Assembly (NCBI GenBank): GCA_002694465.1
Contig: NZMG01000039.1
Location: 124,001 to 188,000, forward strand
Source of the DNA: Flavobacteriaceae bacterium
GTDB taxonomy: Bacteria > Bacteroidota > Bacteroidia > Flavobacteriales > Flavobacteriaceae
Length of the DNA: 64,000 bases
Direction: 5' to 3'
Below the pieces are notes generated by a model. That model searched no databases and had not been told where the DNA came from. It saw only the letters and a list, made by a program, of their open reading frames with translations. Position numbers and translations under genes: made by a program. Positions 9,081 to 19,500 of this stretch are shown one piece after another. Position 1 is the first letter of the stretch. Each line of letters starts with the position of its first letter.

Positions 9081-10661
9081 TTAACCTTTTGAAACTTTTA
9101 GTCTCATTCCAGGTTTTATATTATTACCACTAATATCGTTCCACTTTTTTAAATCGTCAATAGAAATATTGGGGAATTTTTTTGATATGCTCCAAAGCGT
9201 ATCTCCACTTTTTACAGTATATGTTTTTACGTTTTCCGTTTTAGCAATAGTAGTAGTATTCTCAGAAGATGCTATTTGAGCACCCTTGGGATAAATAGTT
9301 AACCTTTGTCCCACTCGAAGATTATTGCTTCTTAAACCGTTCCACCGTTTAATCTGACTAATTGAAACCCCATATTTTTCTGCTATTCTTCCAAGATAAT
9401 CTCCGCTTCTCACTCGATACCGAATTTTATCATTTTGTTCAAAAAGTTGAGGAAGTGGCTTTTCTCTGTCGTTAAATTCTGTTTCGGCTAAATCATAAAT
9501 AGCTTCTTCATTATTGACAAACTTCCCAATAGCATCAAGAGGTAATCTCAACACATAATTTTCATCTTTAATTACTGGAATAACACCTAGTTTATAAGAT
9601 GGGTTTAGAAATTCTACCTCGGCTAAATCCATGTTGGTCACCTTAGCAACTTGCTCTAGAGTAATCATCTTTTTAATATGCAAGGTATCAGTAGCTATAT
9701 ATGGAAACTTAGGCCCATTACTTTTAAATCCGTGCTCCTCGGCATATTCAAAAATATACATCGTGGCTAAGAAAGCCGGAAGATATCCTGCTGTTTCACG
9801 TGGAAGAAATTGACGGATATTCCAATAATTTGTTTTTCCTCCCGAGCGACGTATCGCCTTAGAAACATTTCCTGGCCCACTATTGTAGGCTGCCAATGCT
9901 AAATCCCAATCGCCTAAACTATTATGAAGACTTTTTAAGTACTTTGCCGCTGCTTCTGTTGCCATTAAAGGGTCTGTGCGTTCATCTACATAACTGTTTA
10001 CATCCAATCCAAACATTTTTCCTGTTTGAAACATAAATTGCCAAAGTCCTTTGGCTCCTACTCTTGAGGTAGCTTTTGGGTCTAAAGCAGATTCTATAAC
10101 CGCTAAATATTTCATTTCTAGAGGTAATCCTTGACGTGCCATTTCTTCCTCAAACATTGGGAAATAATAATCACTTAACGCTATGAGTCTCCCCATAGTT
10201 CTTCTTCGATTTTTGAGGTAGCTTTTTATGACACTTTCCAAAGATGGATTGTATTCTACGTGAAAAGGCGTGCGGGCATCAAGCTCTTTGAGACGTTGTT
10301 TTAAAACTTCGGTGGGTAATTCTTCATACTCCACGGGTTCATAATCCAATTCAACCACAGAACCATAAATTTCTTCAAAAAGATCATTATTGTACAATTG
10401 TGCTAGCCAAACAGAGTCTATTTTTCTGGCTTTTTTAAGGTCTTCAAGTTCATATACTACGGAGTCTCTAAGCTTTGTAGCCACAATGGTTGTGGGAAGT
10501 TCCTCGTCCAATTTAGGAACCGAAATAGAATCTACTACCTGAATCGTTTTTTGTGGTAGTTGTTTCTTTTTATCCTTTTTTGAAGGTGTCTTATCCTGCG
10601 AGAAAGTGATCCCGAAAACCATAAGCACCACTATTAAAATTACCTTTTTTAGCATAGGCAT
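9081..10661 (-). CDS. Membrane-bound lytic murein transglycosylase (MltD-like) with two LysM domains
   Basis: ESALDPKATSRVGAKGLWQFM SLT motif, AAYNSGPGNV, two LysM repeats (YRVRSGDYLGRIAEKYGVS, YTVKSGDTLWSISKKFP). Confidence 0.94.
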   Translation of the reverse strand: MPMLKKVILIVVLMVFGITFSQDKTPSKKDKKKQLPQKTIQVVDSISVPKLDEELPTTIVATKLRDSVVYELEDLKKARKIDSVWLAQLYNNDLFEEIYGSVVELDYEPVEYEELPTEVLKQRLKELDARTPFHVEYNPSLESVIKSYLKNRRRTMGRLIALSDYYFPMFEEEMARQGLPLEMKYLAVIESALDPKATSRVGAKGLWQFMFQTGKMFGLDVNSYVDERTDPLMATEAAAKYLKSLHNSLGDWDLALAAYNSGPGNVSKAIRRSGGKTNYWNIRQFLPRETAGYLPAFLATMYIFEYAEEHGFKSNGPKFPYIATDTLHIKKMITLEQVAKVTNMDLAEVEFLNPSYKLGVIPVIKDENYVLRLPLDAIGKFVNNEEAIYDLAETEFNDREKPLPQLFEQNDKIRYRVRSGDYLGRIAEKYGVSISQIKRWNGLRSNNLRVGQRLTIYPKGAQIASSENTTTIAKTENVKTYTVKSGDTLWSISKKFPNISIDDLKKWNDISGNNIKPGMRLKVSKG

Positions 10662-10732
10662 ATAACGAGGGAGTAGGTTAAAAATTTTGATAAAAATAGT
10701 GAATTGCCTGAATTGTGCAATTTTTTAACGTA

Positions 10733-11920
10733 TTACTCCAAAATCGCCGCAATCCCAGGCAATGTTTTTCCTTCCAGCATTTCCAGCATAGCACCCCCTC
10801 CTGTGGACACATAACTTACTTTGTCCTCAAATCCAAATTGCTTTACTGCCGAAACACTATCGCCTCCTCCTACTAACGAAAAGGCACCATTGTGCGTTGC
10901 TGTTGCAATCGCTTCACAAACAGCAATGGTTCCCTTTGAAAAGTTAGGCATTTCAAAAACACCTACAGGGCCATTAAATAAAATGGTTTTTGAGTTTTGG
11001 ATGACTTCAGCAAATTGATTTTGCGTTTCAGGACCTGCATCCAAGCCCATCCAACCTTCAGGAATTTTATAAATATCACATACTTTCGTTTCGGCATCAT
11101 TCGCAAATGCATCTGCAATAACAGTATCTGTGGGTACATGCACTTGCACATTTTTCTGTTTGGCTTTCTTTAAAATTTCCAAAGCCAATTCTTGTTTGTC
11201 ATCTTCCACCAAAGAATTTCCAATGGTTCCGCCTTGAGCTTTTATAAAAGTGAATGCCATTCCGCCCCCAATAATAAGGTGATCTACTTTGTCTAAAATG
11301 TTCTCAATTATGGTAATTTTTGAAGATACTTTGGCACCTCCCACAATAGCAGTTACGGGCTTTTGGCTGTCGTTTAATACTTTATTTACATTTTTAATTT
11401 CTGAAGCCAATAAATGTCCAAAGCATTTATTTTCAGGAAAAAATTGTGCTACTACCGTGGTGGAAGCATGTGCTCTATGAGCCGTTCCAAAGGCATCATT
11501 AATATAAATATCTCCCCATTTTGAAAGCTTTTCTGCGAAATCTACCGCTCCTTTTTCCTCTTCGGGATAATATCTTAAGTTTTCAAGTAACAAAATTTCA
11601 CCGGGTTGAAGCTTAGAAACGGCTTCTTCAACCTTATTTCCTATACAATCATCTACAAACTTAACAGCAACACCAAGAATATCGCTAGCTGCATTTACAA
11701 TGTGTTTTAATGAAAACTCGTTTTCTTTGTTTTTGGGCCTCCCTAAATGCGACATTAATACGCAGCTTCCACCATCTTCCAATACTTTTATAATGGTAGG
11801 TTTTGCGGCTTCAATTCGCGTCGCATCGGTCACCGTTAAATTTTTATCCAACGGAACGTTAAAATCTACTCTTATTAAACCTTTTTTAGTATTAAAATTG
11901 AAGTCGTTTAGCGTTTTCAT
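10733..11920 (-). CDS. pgk: Phosphoglycerate kinase
   Basis: [55 protein letters not shown]. Confidence 0.98.
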   Translation of the reverse strand: MKTLNDFNFNTKKGLIRVDFNVPLDKNLTVTDATRIEAAKPTIIKVLEDGGSCVLMSHLGRPKNKENEFSLKHIVNAASDILGVAVKFVDDCIGNKVEEAVSKLQPGEILLLENLRYYPEEEKGAVDFAEKLSKWGDIYINDAFGTAHRAHASTTVVAQFFPENKCFGHLLASEIKNVNKVLNDSQKPVTAIVGGAKVSSKITIIENILDKVDHLIIGGGMAFTFIKAQGGTIGNSLVEDDKQELALEILKKAKQKNVQVHVPTDTVIADAFANDAETKVCDIYKIPEGWMGLDAGPETQNQFAEVIQNSKTILFNGPVGVFEMPNFSKGTIAVCEAIATATHNGAFSLVGGGDSVSAVKQFGFEDKVSYVSTGGGAMLEMLEGKTLPGIAAILE

Positions 11921-11983
11921 AGGTCCTATTTTTCAAACGCAAATATAACCAATTATGCCGTTAATAGACTGAATAAAAAAATG

Positions 11984-11991
11984 TAGTTTTG
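11984..11991 (+). promoter_or_regulatory. TAnnTTTG promoter box immediately upstream of holB
   Basis: TAGTTTTG, 3 nt before ATG 11995. Confidence 0.5.
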
Positions 11992-11994
11992 TGT

Positions 11995-13149
11995 ATGGAT
12001 TTCTCACAAGTTGTTGGCTTAGATTACATCAAAAATCATCTTTTAACAACCCTAAAAAATGACCGAATTGCCCATGCTCAATTGTTTGTAGGGCAAAGCG
12101 GTGCTGGACTACTCCCAGTTGCCATAGGTTATGCCAAAGAAATTTTGTGCAGTCAATATGAAGTTGGCAGTGAGGCTCACTTTCGTTGTTCAAAAAATGT
12201 CGAGCGTCTTTCTCACCCCGATCTTCATTTTGTATATCCCGTAAACACAAATGAATCGGTTAAAAAATCAGCCGTATCAGACTCGTTTTCAACAGAATGG
12301 AGAGATTTTGTTTCAAAAAATCCTTATGGTTCTCTCTTTCAATGGTTTCAGCATTTAGGAATTGAAAATAAGCAAGGGAATATTAGTGTAAAGGAGGCCG
12401 AAGAAATTTCGAAAAAGCTTTCATTGAAGGCATATGAAGGTGGTTACAAAGTTATGGTTGTTTGGATGGCCGAAAAAATGAATACCGAATGTGCGAACAA
12501 AATTTTAAAATTGGTCGAAGAGCCATCAGATAAAACAGTGCTCCTTTTACTTACCGAAAATGAAGAGCAAATTATTAATACTATTCATTCCCGTTGCCAA
12601 ACCCTGCATTTGCCTTTACTTTCTGAGGCTGCTATTACAAAAGCGCTCATAGAGAAAAAAGGAATTACAGAAAATGAAGCACAAAAGATTAGTAGACAGT
12701 CTCATGGAGATTTTAATAAAGCGCTTCAAATTATTGAAAACACCAATGAGGACACCATTTTTGAAGAATGGTTTATTCTTTGGGTACGTACTGCATTTAA
12801 GGCAAAAGGAAATAAAAAAGCGATTCAGGAACTGTTGCAATGGAGTGACTTAATGGCCCAAAACGGAAGAGAAACACAAAAAAACTTTTTGTTTTATTGC
12901 GTAGAATTATTTCGACAAGCGTTACTTAAAAACTATAAGGCCGATTCACTTTTATATTTTGAAACGAAAGACCCAAAATTCACTATTGAAAAATTTGCGC
13001 CTTTTGTACATCAAAATAATATTTTTGAAATTGTTGAAGCCTTAGAAAATGCAAATTACCATATTGAAAGAAATGGGAATGCAAAAATCATTTTTACAGA
13101 TCTTTCCATACAACTCACAAGGCTTATTCATAAAAAAGAATTGGTATAA
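11995..13149 (+). CDS. holB: DNA polymerase III subunit delta' (HolB-like)
   Basis: MDFSQVVGLDYIKNHLLTTLKNDRIAHAQLFVGQSGAG, ...KILKLVEEPSDKTVLLLLTENEEQIINTIHSRCQ; start moved from 11989 to the ATG at 11995. Confidence 0.9.
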   Translation: MDFSQVVGLDYIKNHLLTTLKNDRIAHAQLFVGQSGAGLLPVAIGYAKEILCSQYEVGSEAHFRCSKNVERLSHPDLHFVYPVNTNESVKKSAVSDSFSTEWRDFVSKNPYGSLFQWFQHLGIENKQGNISVKEAEEISKKLSLKAYEGGYKVMVVWMAEKMNTECANKILKLVEEPSDKTVLLLLTENEEQIINTIHSRCQTLHLPLLSEAAITKALIEKKGITENEAQKISRQSHGDFNKALQIIENTNEDTIFEEWFILWVRTAFKAKGNKKAIQELLQWSDLMAQNGRETQKNFLFYCVELFRQALLKNYKADSLLYFETKDPKFTIEKFAPFVHQNNIFEIVEALENANYHIERNGNAKIIFTDLSIQLTRLIHKKELV

Positions 13150-13293
13150 ATAATGCTTATTGAAACATCGGATTTTTATAAATACTTGTTATTTGTTTTG
13201 ATTAAAAATAAAGCCGTTTAAGAGCGTTTAAAAAAGAAGAAAGGCAAACTACCGTTTATGCGCTTTTGCATTAAAAATTAGCGCTTATTTTAA

Positions 13294-14142
13294 TTAATTA
13301 GCCTTTTTGAAGATATAAATTAAAGAAGAATACTCCTTGGTCTTCCAAGCTGAAAGATTTGAACGCAATCCTATCCAAAATGCCTTAAGTGAAAAAGTAT
13401 TTCCGTTTTTATATTTTTCCGAAATAAGACTTACATAAAATGCATCAAAAATCATAGGTTTAGTTTTTACCAATGTCATTTTTGATGAAAACAACATCTT
13501 CATACTTTCTTGAGAAAAATGCCAAAGATGTCTCGGCACATCATAAGCAGCCCAAAATTCTTTATAAAATTTTGCATCGTAGGAATTAAAGTTGGGAACT
13601 GCAACGATTAAAGTTCCCCCTTCTTTAACCAATGCTTCTATATTAAGAACTGTATTTTGTAAATCGGGTAAGTGCTCCAATACATGCCAAAGGGTAACCA
13701 CATCAAATTGATTTCCCTTACATTCTTCTATCGACTCTTTTAATGGTATTCCTTTATTTAAAGAAAGTGATCTTGCACTTGCATTCACTTCAACTCCATT
13801 TACCTCCCAATTATTATCTTTTGCGTATTTTAAAAAATCTCCTGTTCCGGCACCAATATCTAGTAAGCTTCCTTTTCCTGGATGTAGTTTTTCAATTAAA
13901 CGCAATTTTCTTTTCAAGGAATAGTTCTTGACTACTTGGTAAAGAAAATTAAGTAGACCCTTTTTTGAATCGGTATGAGAGATATATTCATTGCTTTCGT
14001 AGTACTGAAAAAGATTCTCTGTTAAGGGTTGTGGTTGTGTTATAAGAATCTTTTGGTCTTCACTCCAAACTAATGAAAAGGATTCTCCAGACACCAAAAA
14101 GTCTTTGGTGGTACAATGAATTTTATTTGATTGCTCTGTCAA
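13294..14142 (-). CDS. Class I SAM-dependent methyltransferase
   Basis: GSLLDIGAGTGDFLKYAKDNNWEVNGVEVN, FDVVTLWHVLEHLPD. Confidence 0.9.
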   Translation of the reverse strand: MTEQSNKIHCTTKDFLVSGESFSLVWSEDQKILITQPQPLTENLFQYYESNEYISHTDSKKGLLNFLYQVVKNYSLKRKLRLIEKLHPGKGSLLDIGAGTGDFLKYAKDNNWEVNGVEVNASARSLSLNKGIPLKESIEECKGNQFDVVTLWHVLEHLPDLQNTVLNIEALVKEGGTLIVAVPNFNSYDAKFYKEFWAAYDVPRHLWHFSQESMKMLFSSKMTLVKTKPMIFDAFYVSLISEKYKNGNTFSLKAFWIGLRSNLSAWKTKEYSSLIYIFKKAN

Positions 14143-14151
14143 AATAGTAAA

Positions 14152-14167
14152 TGTTCCACGTGAAACA
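14152..14167. promoter_or_regulatory. parS-like centromere site
   Basis: TGTTCCACGTGAAACA, exact match to the Bacillus-type consensus TGTTNCACGTGAAACA; intergenic. Confidence 0.85.
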
Positions 14168-14175
14168 ATGTTAAA

Positions 14176-16047
14176 TTACCTTCCCATATACACTAACAAT
14201 ACCGAAATATCATTAGGAGAAACGCCGCTTATTCGTGACGCTTGAGAAACCGTTGTGGGTTTAATTTTGGTGAGTTTTTCGACAGCTTCATACGACAAGG
14301 ACTTAAGTTTAGAATAGTCAAAACTTGAGGGTATTTTAATTCCTTCTAGTCGATTTAATTTGTCTGCATTATTCTTTTCCTTTTCAATATAACCCGCATA
14401 CTTTATTTGAATTTCGGTTTGTTCCAAAATCTCGTGGGTTAATTCATTGGATGCAACAAATTCATTTACTTCTTCTATTTTCCGCATATCATCCATGGTG
14501 ATATTAGGTCTCGAAAAGAACTTAAATAATTTGTCGCTTTGTTTTACAAGGGCCGAATCTTTATTTTCAAGAATAGGATTTATTATTTCTGGAGCAGCAC
14601 TAGTTTCTTTAAAAAACTGAATAAAAGCATCACTTTTTGCATACTTCTCTTCCATATCTCGCATTCTTTCTTCAGAAGCCAAACCTAGCTCAAACGATTT
14701 TGGCGTTAAACGATTATCGGCATTATCTTGTCGCAACAGCGTCCTATATTCCGCACGAGAAGTAAACATTCTATAAGGCTCCTTTGTTCCTTTTGTAATA
14801 AGGTCGTCTATTAACACCCCTATATACGCTTCATCTCTTTTTAATATAAAAGGGTCCTTTTCATGAACTTTTAAATGCGCATTAATCCCTGCCATTAACC
14901 CTTGAGATGCCGCTTCTTCATATCCAGTGGTGCCATTAATTTGACCCGCAAAATACAAGCCAGATACGAGTTTGGTTTCTAGAGTGTGCTGTAACTGTGT
15001 AGGCGGAAAGTAATCATATTCTATGGCGTATCCTGGCCTGAAAAACTTGACATGTTCAAATCCAGCACATTCCTTTAATGCTTTAAACTGAACTTCCTCA
15101 GGTAAGGAAGTTGAAAATCCATTAATATAATATTCCACCGTATTCCAGCCTTCTGGTTCTACAAACAATTGATGTCTGTCTTTATCAGCAAACCGATTAA
15201 TTTTATCTTCAATGGAAGGGCAATACCTTGGTCCAATACTTTTAATAGAACCATTAAACATAGGAGATCTATCAAATCCTTCCTTTAGTAATTCATGAAC
15301 TAAAGGACTTGTATGTGTCATATGACACGCTCTTTGTTGGGTAAGGGGTTTTGTTATTTTTGAATAAGAAAATTTTTGTGGGTCGTCATCTCCTGGTTGA
15401 ATGATCATTTTGGAAAAATCTAAGGATCTTCCATCCACTCTTGGTGGTGTTCCAGTTTTCATTCTACCAGCTTCAAAACCTAAATCAACTAAATCCTGTG
15501 TAATCCCGGTAGAAGCTTTTTCTCCTGCGCGACCACCTCCAAATTGCTTATCCCCTATATGAATTAGACCATTTAAAAAAGTTCCGTTTGTTAATACAAC
15601 AGATTTCCCTTTCACTTCAATACCTAATGAAGTTTTTACACCTACTACTTTTTCGTTTTCAACCAAAATACCAGAAACCATTTCTTGATAAAAATCAAGA
15701 TTAGGAGTTTGTTCCAACATCAATCGCCATTCTTCAGCAAAACGCATTCGGTCACTTTGAACACGTGGACTCCACATAGCAGGTCCTTTCGATTTATTAA
15801 GCATTTTAAACTGGATGGCCGTCTTGTCTGAAACAATTCCGCTGTAGCCTCCCAAAGCATCAATTTCACGAACAATTTGTCCTTTAGCAATACCTCCCAT
15901 AGCAGGGTTGCAAGACATTTGTGCAATATTTTGAAGGTTCATTGTAATAAGTAATGTAGACGATCCAAGGTTCGCTGCAGCCGCAGCTGCTTCAGATCCT
16001 GCGTGTCCAGCACCTACAACAATAACATCATATTCTTTATTAAACAT
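14176..16047 (-). CDS. mnmG: tRNA uridine-5-carboxymethylaminomethyl(34) synthesis enzyme MnmG (GidA)
   Basis: YDVIVVGAGHAGSEAAAAAANLG, MSCNPAMGGIAKGQIVREIDALGG, GLYFAGQINGTTGYEEAASQGL. Confidence 0.98.
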   Translation of the reverse strand: MFNKEYDVIVVGAGHAGSEAAAAAANLGSSTLLITMNLQNIAQMSCNPAMGGIAKGQIVREIDALGGYSGIVSDKTAIQFKMLNKSKGPAMWSPRVQSDRMRFAEEWRLMLEQTPNLDFYQEMVSGILVENEKVVGVKTSLGIEVKGKSVVLTNGTFLNGLIHIGDKQFGGGRAGEKASTGITQDLVDLGFEAGRMKTGTPPRVDGRSLDFSKMIIQPGDDDPQKFSYSKITKPLTQQRACHMTHTSPLVHELLKEGFDRSPMFNGSIKSIGPRYCPSIEDKINRFADKDRHQLFVEPEGWNTVEYYINGFSTSLPEEVQFKALKECAGFEHVKFFRPGYAIEYDYFPPTQLQHTLETKLVSGLYFAGQINGTTGYEEAASQGLMAGINAHLKVHEKDPFILKRDEAYIGVLIDDLITKGTKEPYRMFTSRAEYRTLLRQDNADNRLTPKSFELGLASEERMRDMEEKYAKSDAFIQFFKETSAAPEIINPILENKDSALVKQSDKLFKFFSRPNITMDDMRKIEEVNEFVASNELTHEILEQTEIQIKYAGYIEKEKNNADKLNRLEGIKIPSSFDYSKLKSLSYEAVEKLTKIKPTTVSQASRISGVSPNDISVLLVYMGR

Positions 16048-16056
16048 AGCCTCTAT

Positions 16057-16072
16057 TGTTCCACGTGGAACA
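16057..16072. promoter_or_regulatory. parS-like centromere site (perfect palindrome)
   Basis: TGTTCCACGTGGAACA; 18-bp perfect palindrome TTGTTCCACGTGGAACAA at 16056-16073, 9 bp upstream of the mnmG start. Confidence 0.8.
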
Positions 16073-16156
16073 AATTAATTTTTAAACGGGTGCAAATATA
16101 GCGTAAAACATTGAAATTCAGATCATTAAAATAATAAATAGTTGAATATCAGGCTA

Positions 16157-16570
16157 CTAGCTTTGGAAAGCTTGAAGATAAAAGTTTTCCTTGGAGCGCA
16201 TTTGGCTTTCATCCGCTTCAGATTTGTCCTTATAACCACATAGATGAAGCACGCCATGAATTATCACTCTGTGTAATTCTTCCTCAAAAGAAACTTGAAA
16301 TTCAGAAGCATTCTCTTTTACCCTGTCAATGGATATATAAATCTCCCCGTGGATTTCTTTTCCCAAAGTATAATCGAAAGTGATAATATCTGTAAGTGTA
16401 TCGTGATTAAGGAATTCAAGATTTATTTTATACAGGTACTCGTCATCACAAAAAATAAAAGTTAAATCTCCTTCCTTAAATCCTTCAGAAACTATCGTTT
16501 TTGTAACCCAATCTTTTACAGAATCCTCATCACTAAATTCAAACTCTGTTTCAGAAAAAAACTCAATCAT
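16157..16570 (-). CDS. ybeY: rRNA maturation RNase YbeY
   Basis: FLNHDTLTDIITFDY, GEIYIS, HRVIIHGVLHLCGYKDKSEAD. Confidence 0.96.
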   Translation of the reverse strand: MIEFFSETEFEFSDEDSVKDWVTKTIVSEGFKEGDLTFIFCDDEYLYKINLEFLNHDTLTDIITFDYTLGKEIHGEIYISIDRVKENASEFQVSFEEELHRVIIHGVLHLCGYKDKSEADESQMRSKENFYLQAFQS

Positions 16571-19500
16571 TTTCTTTGTTAAAATACTTTTGCACTTCTT
16601 TTTTATATTCTAAATGCAAAGGTAAGGCTTCCCTGTTTAGTATTTCTTCTTGATTAAAATACTTTTTAATATCCTCGGGTTGTAACCGAAGCGCGTTATT
16701 AAATTCTTGTCTATTGGTACGAGATTCTCTTCTGTTTTCTTTGCCTTGCTCAAAGTCTGCTTCGTCTAGTTTCAACAATTCATATTGAAGGTTCAACATT
16801 CGCTCTAAGGTTCTTTGATTAAATCCTTTATCTAGCAACTGTTGTTCAATCCCTTCCATTTCCTTTATAATTTTACCTCCTTGCCCCTCGAGTCCTTCTT
16901 TACTTAATCTATCCTTTAGTTGATTCCGTAAATCTTGTTGTTGCTTGTATATTTCATACAGCTTCCCATTTAAATCTTCATTGTAATTATCTCCGTTTTC
17001 ACCTTCTTTGCCGTCTTTTCCATCTTCATTGCCGTTACCACCACTTCCATTTTTACCACTTTTACCATCATTTCCCTCTTTTCCAGAATTACCATCCCCT
17101 GATTGTCCTCCCCCTTCTCCATTTCCTTGTCCATCTTTACCTTGGCCTTTTTCACCCTCTCCTTCTTGCCCCTCTTTTCCCCCTTTTCCCTTTTCCATTC
17201 CTTCCCCCATTTCTTTACTCAAGCTTTCTTGTTTTTTGATAATATCTGGAAGTTGAAAGCCCTCACCTTGTCCTTGCCCTTTTCCCATTCCCTTTCCTTG
17301 TCCCTTACCTTGACCCGGCATACTCATTGCCATACTTTGCATATTACTTAGCAGGTCGCTTAAAAGAATGGCAAGCTCATTAGCTCCCGTTACAGTATAT
17401 TGTTGGCTCGCAATTCCGTTACGAGAATTATTTTCTGCGAACTGTTCTAGCGCCTTATCAATATTGAAGGACACATTAGTAAGTGATTCATTAATTACTT
17501 CGCTAATTAAAGGCTGTCTCAATGATAAAGCAAAAAGGCTATCATCTATATGCTGAAAGTTCAATTTTAAATCATTCTGAATATTTAGTTTTTTCCCAAA
17601 AGAAGCACTTCCATAATCAATTTGTTTAAAATCCTGCATTAAGTCTTCCTGCTCAAATGAAAAAGTAACAAGGTTGTCTAAAACCTGACGCAACATTTCT
17701 ATGTCTTCATCCATACTATCCATTTGTCCAGACATCATTTTAGCTTCCATTTGCTGACTCATTTGCTTCATCTTTTGTCCTGCCTTCTTTTGGCTGGGGG
17801 CGGCACCTTGCGGATTTTGTTGTTGTAATTTATCTGTGGCTTTTTCTTGCTCCTTTTTTACTTCCTGTTCTCCATTCACATCCTGTGGAATATCAATAGG
17901 CTCTTTCAACTCTTCATTTTCCTTTTTTAAATCTTCCATCTCCTTCTGGAAATCATCAAATTTTTTGTTCAACTCCTCCTGCTTTTCCTTGGTGTTTTCT
18001 TCTTTTGGCGATTCAGAAAGTTTTTCCTGTTCCTCCCCTAGTTTAAAAAGTTCTTCCGCGAGTTTTTCTGCCTTTTTAGTGACATAATAGCGCTTGGTGA
18101 GCTCAACCAGTTGCTCTAAATTCTTTTCTTGATTTTTGTTTTGCTTCGCTAGTTTTTCCAATTTTTCTGAAAGCTCCTCTTTATCAATTTTCTCTTGAAG
18201 CCTTTCTAATTCTTCTAGTAGCTTTTCATTTTCCTCCAGGCGCTTTTCATTTTCTTCTAGTCGCTCTTCTAATTGTTCCTTAAATGGATCTTCCTCTTTG
18301 TTTTCGGGCTGAAACTTTTGTAAATCCTCTTTCATTTCTTTAGAGAAATTCTTCATCATTTCCTCTTGCTGTTTTTGCCGTTTCAGGAAGTCCTCAAGCT
18401 TCTTTTTATCGTTCCAATTAAGTTGCTCCTTTTCTTTTTGAATTTTATTAATTTCTTCTAAGCGTTTGTCTTGTTCTTTCAAGTCCTTAATTGATTTTGA
18501 CAGGTCTTTTATATCTTCTCCTTGTTTTTCCAGCTGAAGTTTCTCCAACTCGTCTTTTGTGAGCTTTCTGAAGGTGTAAAATCCGGTTTTTGAAGATTTG
18601 TAATTATGAATTACATCGTTGTCAAAAACTTCAAAATAGTATTCATATGAAACGCCCTCTTCAAGTTCTAAATCCCCTGGAAAGGTATGTGTAAATTGGT
18701 CGAAGTTTGAAGTATTAATAGATAGCTTTTTAGTTTTCTTTTGCCCTTCTTCTCCCACAGGATAATACACCAATTGTAGCTTTGTAAGTCCATAATCGTC
18801 TGAAACTTGTCCCAAAAAGTAATAAGTTTGAAACTCGGTACTGTCTTGTTTTGAAGACACAGAAATTTCAGGATACTCGTCTTTTACAACCCCTAAAGTA
18901 AAGGCAAGGTTTTCGTACTCTTTCAAATCTTTATTGGAAGTCGTGATGGCGTAATCTAATTTTTGATACACCCCTTTATTAAAGCTAAATTCATTTTCTT
19001 TAGCACTAAAGTTATAAGCAGTATCCTTAACTTTAAGTTGTACTGTTTCGGTATTTTTTGTGTTAACTTTCCAGGTAACCTGCGTACCCTCCGGTATCGT
19101 GGCATTTCCCATACTCTTTAAGGTTTCATCTTTCTTTCCTGTGTATGACGGATAATTCAGAAACATCTCGAACCCTAATAAGGATGGAGTTTTAACCACC
19201 TCAACACGATAGGATTTAGAGACTACTTTGTTAGCAATAAAGCGAAAATCAAAGCTTTCGGAAGGTTGGGAAAAAGTAAATTCAAATCTCCCAGGACTGG
19301 TTTGTTCCAAGTAATAAGTTTCGTTATTAAAACTCACCGAAGCATTTTCGGGAACTACGGTACCTTCCGTTTTTACTTTAACCGTAAAATTTTTATTTTC
19401 AATGGCCTTTAAATCATCGTTCAGCACCACAAAACTAAAAGGCGCTGGTGGCTCATAAGCTGTATCGTAATGCACCACTCTTTCGTAGCTATCTGTAAAT

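Noticed and set aside
13150-13293. GCGCT...AGCGC imperfect hairpin between holB and the methyltransferase gene
   Set aside because: 5-bp stem with a long loop and no clear T-tract; too weak to call
17008-17351. Plus-strand ORFs 17008-17256 and 17103-17351 (Pro/Ser/Leu/Phe-rich)
   Set aside because: Antisense to the Gly-rich segment of the DUF4175 gene; composition is a by-product of the low-complexity sequence
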